Source: Bryobacterales bacterium
Lineage (GTDB): Bacteria > Acidobacteriota > Terriglobia > Bryobacterales > Bryobacteraceae
DNA: 53,964 nt
Reading direction: 5' to 3'
Assembly (NCBI GenBank): GCA_003167495.1
Contig: PMSX01000301.1
Span: forward strand, 1 to 53,964
The notes under the pieces were generated by a model. It was not told the origin of the DNA and did not search any database. It saw only the letters and a program-made list of their open reading frames with translations. This document shows positions 53,178-53,964 of the stretch, in pieces. Numbering within the stretch: position 1 is the first letter of the stretch; every line of letters begins with the position of its first letter. The translations under genes and the position numbers were made by a program.

Positions 53178-53846
53178 ATGCCGTCGGTAGCTCTGGGTTT
53201 GCCGGATCGTATTTATTCCGCGCTGAAGCACCGTATTCTTACTTGTTCGTTACAGCCAGGTCGGCGCTTGATGGAAAAAGAGCTTTCGCAAGAGCTGGGA
53301 GTATCGCGAACACCTCTGCGCGAAGCTTTGAACCGCCTGGCGTTGGAACAGTTGGTATTTCTCACGCCTTATCGCGGCTATACGGTTGCGCCCGTGCTAT
53401 TGGACGACATACGCAAGTTGAGCGAACTGCGATTGATTGTGGAATCGGAATCAGCAGCGCTGGCTGCTGAGCGGGCAACAGACGCCGATTTTGAGCTTCT
53501 GGAGAGATCGGCAACGCTGCGCTATCAACCGGGCGACCGGGCGACTTATGAGCAGTATCTGCGGGATAACAGCGCCTTTCACCAGGCGCTGGTTCGAAGC
53601 ACTCGCAATGACCGGCTCGAGTTTGTGGTGGCCTCCGTACTCGACCAGATTCAGCGTCCGCTTTACCTTGGCTTGGACACCGGATTAGATGCCGAAGCCG
53701 CCACTGCCGAACACTTTGAATTGGTTGAGGCGCTGCGGGAGCGAGACTCTGCGAAGGCGCGGCGTGTCATGGCCGATCAGATTCGACGCGCTGAGATGAG
53801 AATCCTGGCTTCCGTTTCGGCTACGGATTTCGGCGAAGGATTGTAG
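53178..53846 (+). CDS. GntR family regulator, FadR/FCD type
   Basis: A 222-residue transcription factor. The N-terminal winged helix (DRIYSALKHRILTCSLQPGR, LMEKELSQELGVSRTPLREA) is followed by an FCD ligand domain (LRLIVESESAALAAERAT, FHQALVRSTRND, HFELVEALRERDSAKARRVM) with the Asp and His residues typical of metal and carboxylate-ligand binding. The ATG at 53178 with GGAG 6 nt upstream is chosen over in-frame starts further left. It is divergent from the TonB receptor gene, suggesting it represses the receptor until a small acid or sugar acid binds. Confidence 0.9.
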   Translation: MPSVALGLPDRIYSALKHRILTCSLQPGRRLMEKELSQELGVSRTPLREALNRLALEQLVFLTPYRGYTVAPVLLDDIRKLSELRLIVESESAALAAERATDADFELLERSATLRYQPGDRATYEQYLRDNSAFHQALVRSTRNDRLEFVVASVLDQIQRPLYLGLDTGLDAEAATAEHFELVEALRERDSAKARRVMADQIRRAEMRILASVSATDFGEGL

Positions 53847-53887
53847 GCGCGATTAGCGCAATTAGAATAGTTGGCTAAACGGCTAAA

Positions 53888-53964
53888 ATGGTCGTTGATA
53901 ATGAAGCGCGGAAGGCGGGCTATTTGACGGGGCTTTGCCTCCCAACGCATTATAAGAGTGCGCC
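53888..53964 (+). CDS. Possible start of a gene at the right edge
   Basis: A frame starting at ATG 53888 (VVDNEARKAGYLTGLCLP) stays open to the end of the window, 25 residues. There is no strong ribosome site and no recognised family, so it may be chance. A small GCGC-gatta-GCGC hairpin at 53848-53860 lies between it and the regulator stop. Confidence 0.25.
   Translation, partial: MVVDNEARKAGYLTGLCLPTHYKSA

Overview
The window reads as a gene-dense, GC-rich chromosomal segment of a soil-type acidobacterium, most likely from the Bryobacterales/Solibacter side. This is inferred from gene content, since no rRNA is present. The pointers are a winged-helix/PD40-propeller membrane regulator, a PEP-CTERM secreted protein, an Oar-like TonB-dependent receptor with a carboxypeptidase-regulatory N-terminal domain next to a GntR regulator, and a secreted M14 peptidase paired with a MetX-like hydrolase. 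No tRNA, rRNA, CRISPR array, prophage or intact insertion sequence was found.

Layout. 0-4 kb: a possible gene tail at the left edge, the winged-helix/PD40 regulator (minus), then two small exported proteins. 4-11 kb (plus): rpsT, gamma-glutamyltransferase, a sugar-isomerase-like TIM barrel, asnS, arginase, a small membrane protein and a 427-residue membrane protein with a duplicated domain. 11-16 kb (minus): a tight larC-metG-tatD-polyprenyl synthase operon. 16-18.4 kb is the main accessory patch: a degenerate tandem repeat, a dead DUF104-like/PIN toxin-antitoxin pair, a ribbon-helix-helix gene overlapping a frameshifted partner, a REP-like hairpin and a redoxin pseudogene. An intact TlpA-like thioredoxin and a small exported protein follow.

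19-23 kb (minus): purE-purK, an NADP isocitrate dehydrogenase and an RraA-like protein. 23-32 kb (minus): a ten-gene, almost gapless operon (RDD, B-box-like zinc membrane protein, multi-pass membrane protein, second zinc membrane protein, DUF4129, DUF4350, MoxR ATPase, DUF58, SpoIIM, RDD). The MoxR/DUF58/SpoIIM/RDD/DUF4129 core is recurrent in bacteria but has no settled function. The added zinc-finger membrane proteins, one of which lacks any canonical start codon, make this the best candidate for a poorly described system.

32-41 kb: YihY/BrkB, a DUF2442 protein fused to a probable PD-(D/E)XK nuclease-like domain beside a frameshifted DUF4160 gene, an ASCH-like protein, uvrB, a DUF2520-like Rossmann protein, a glycogen-debranching-type glucosidase, folP and mutM. 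41-54 kb: a stand-alone XPB-like Helicase_C_3 protein, the M14 peptidase and MetX-like hydrolase, a choline-kinase-like phosphotransferase, the TonB receptor and the divergent GntR regulator. The receptor has a well-matched promoter with an inverted repeat inside it, which suggests control by GntR.

Start codons were moved downstream of the longest reading frame where family length, ribosome binding sites or operon overlaps argued for it. All functions come from reading protein motifs by eye; no database search was possible.
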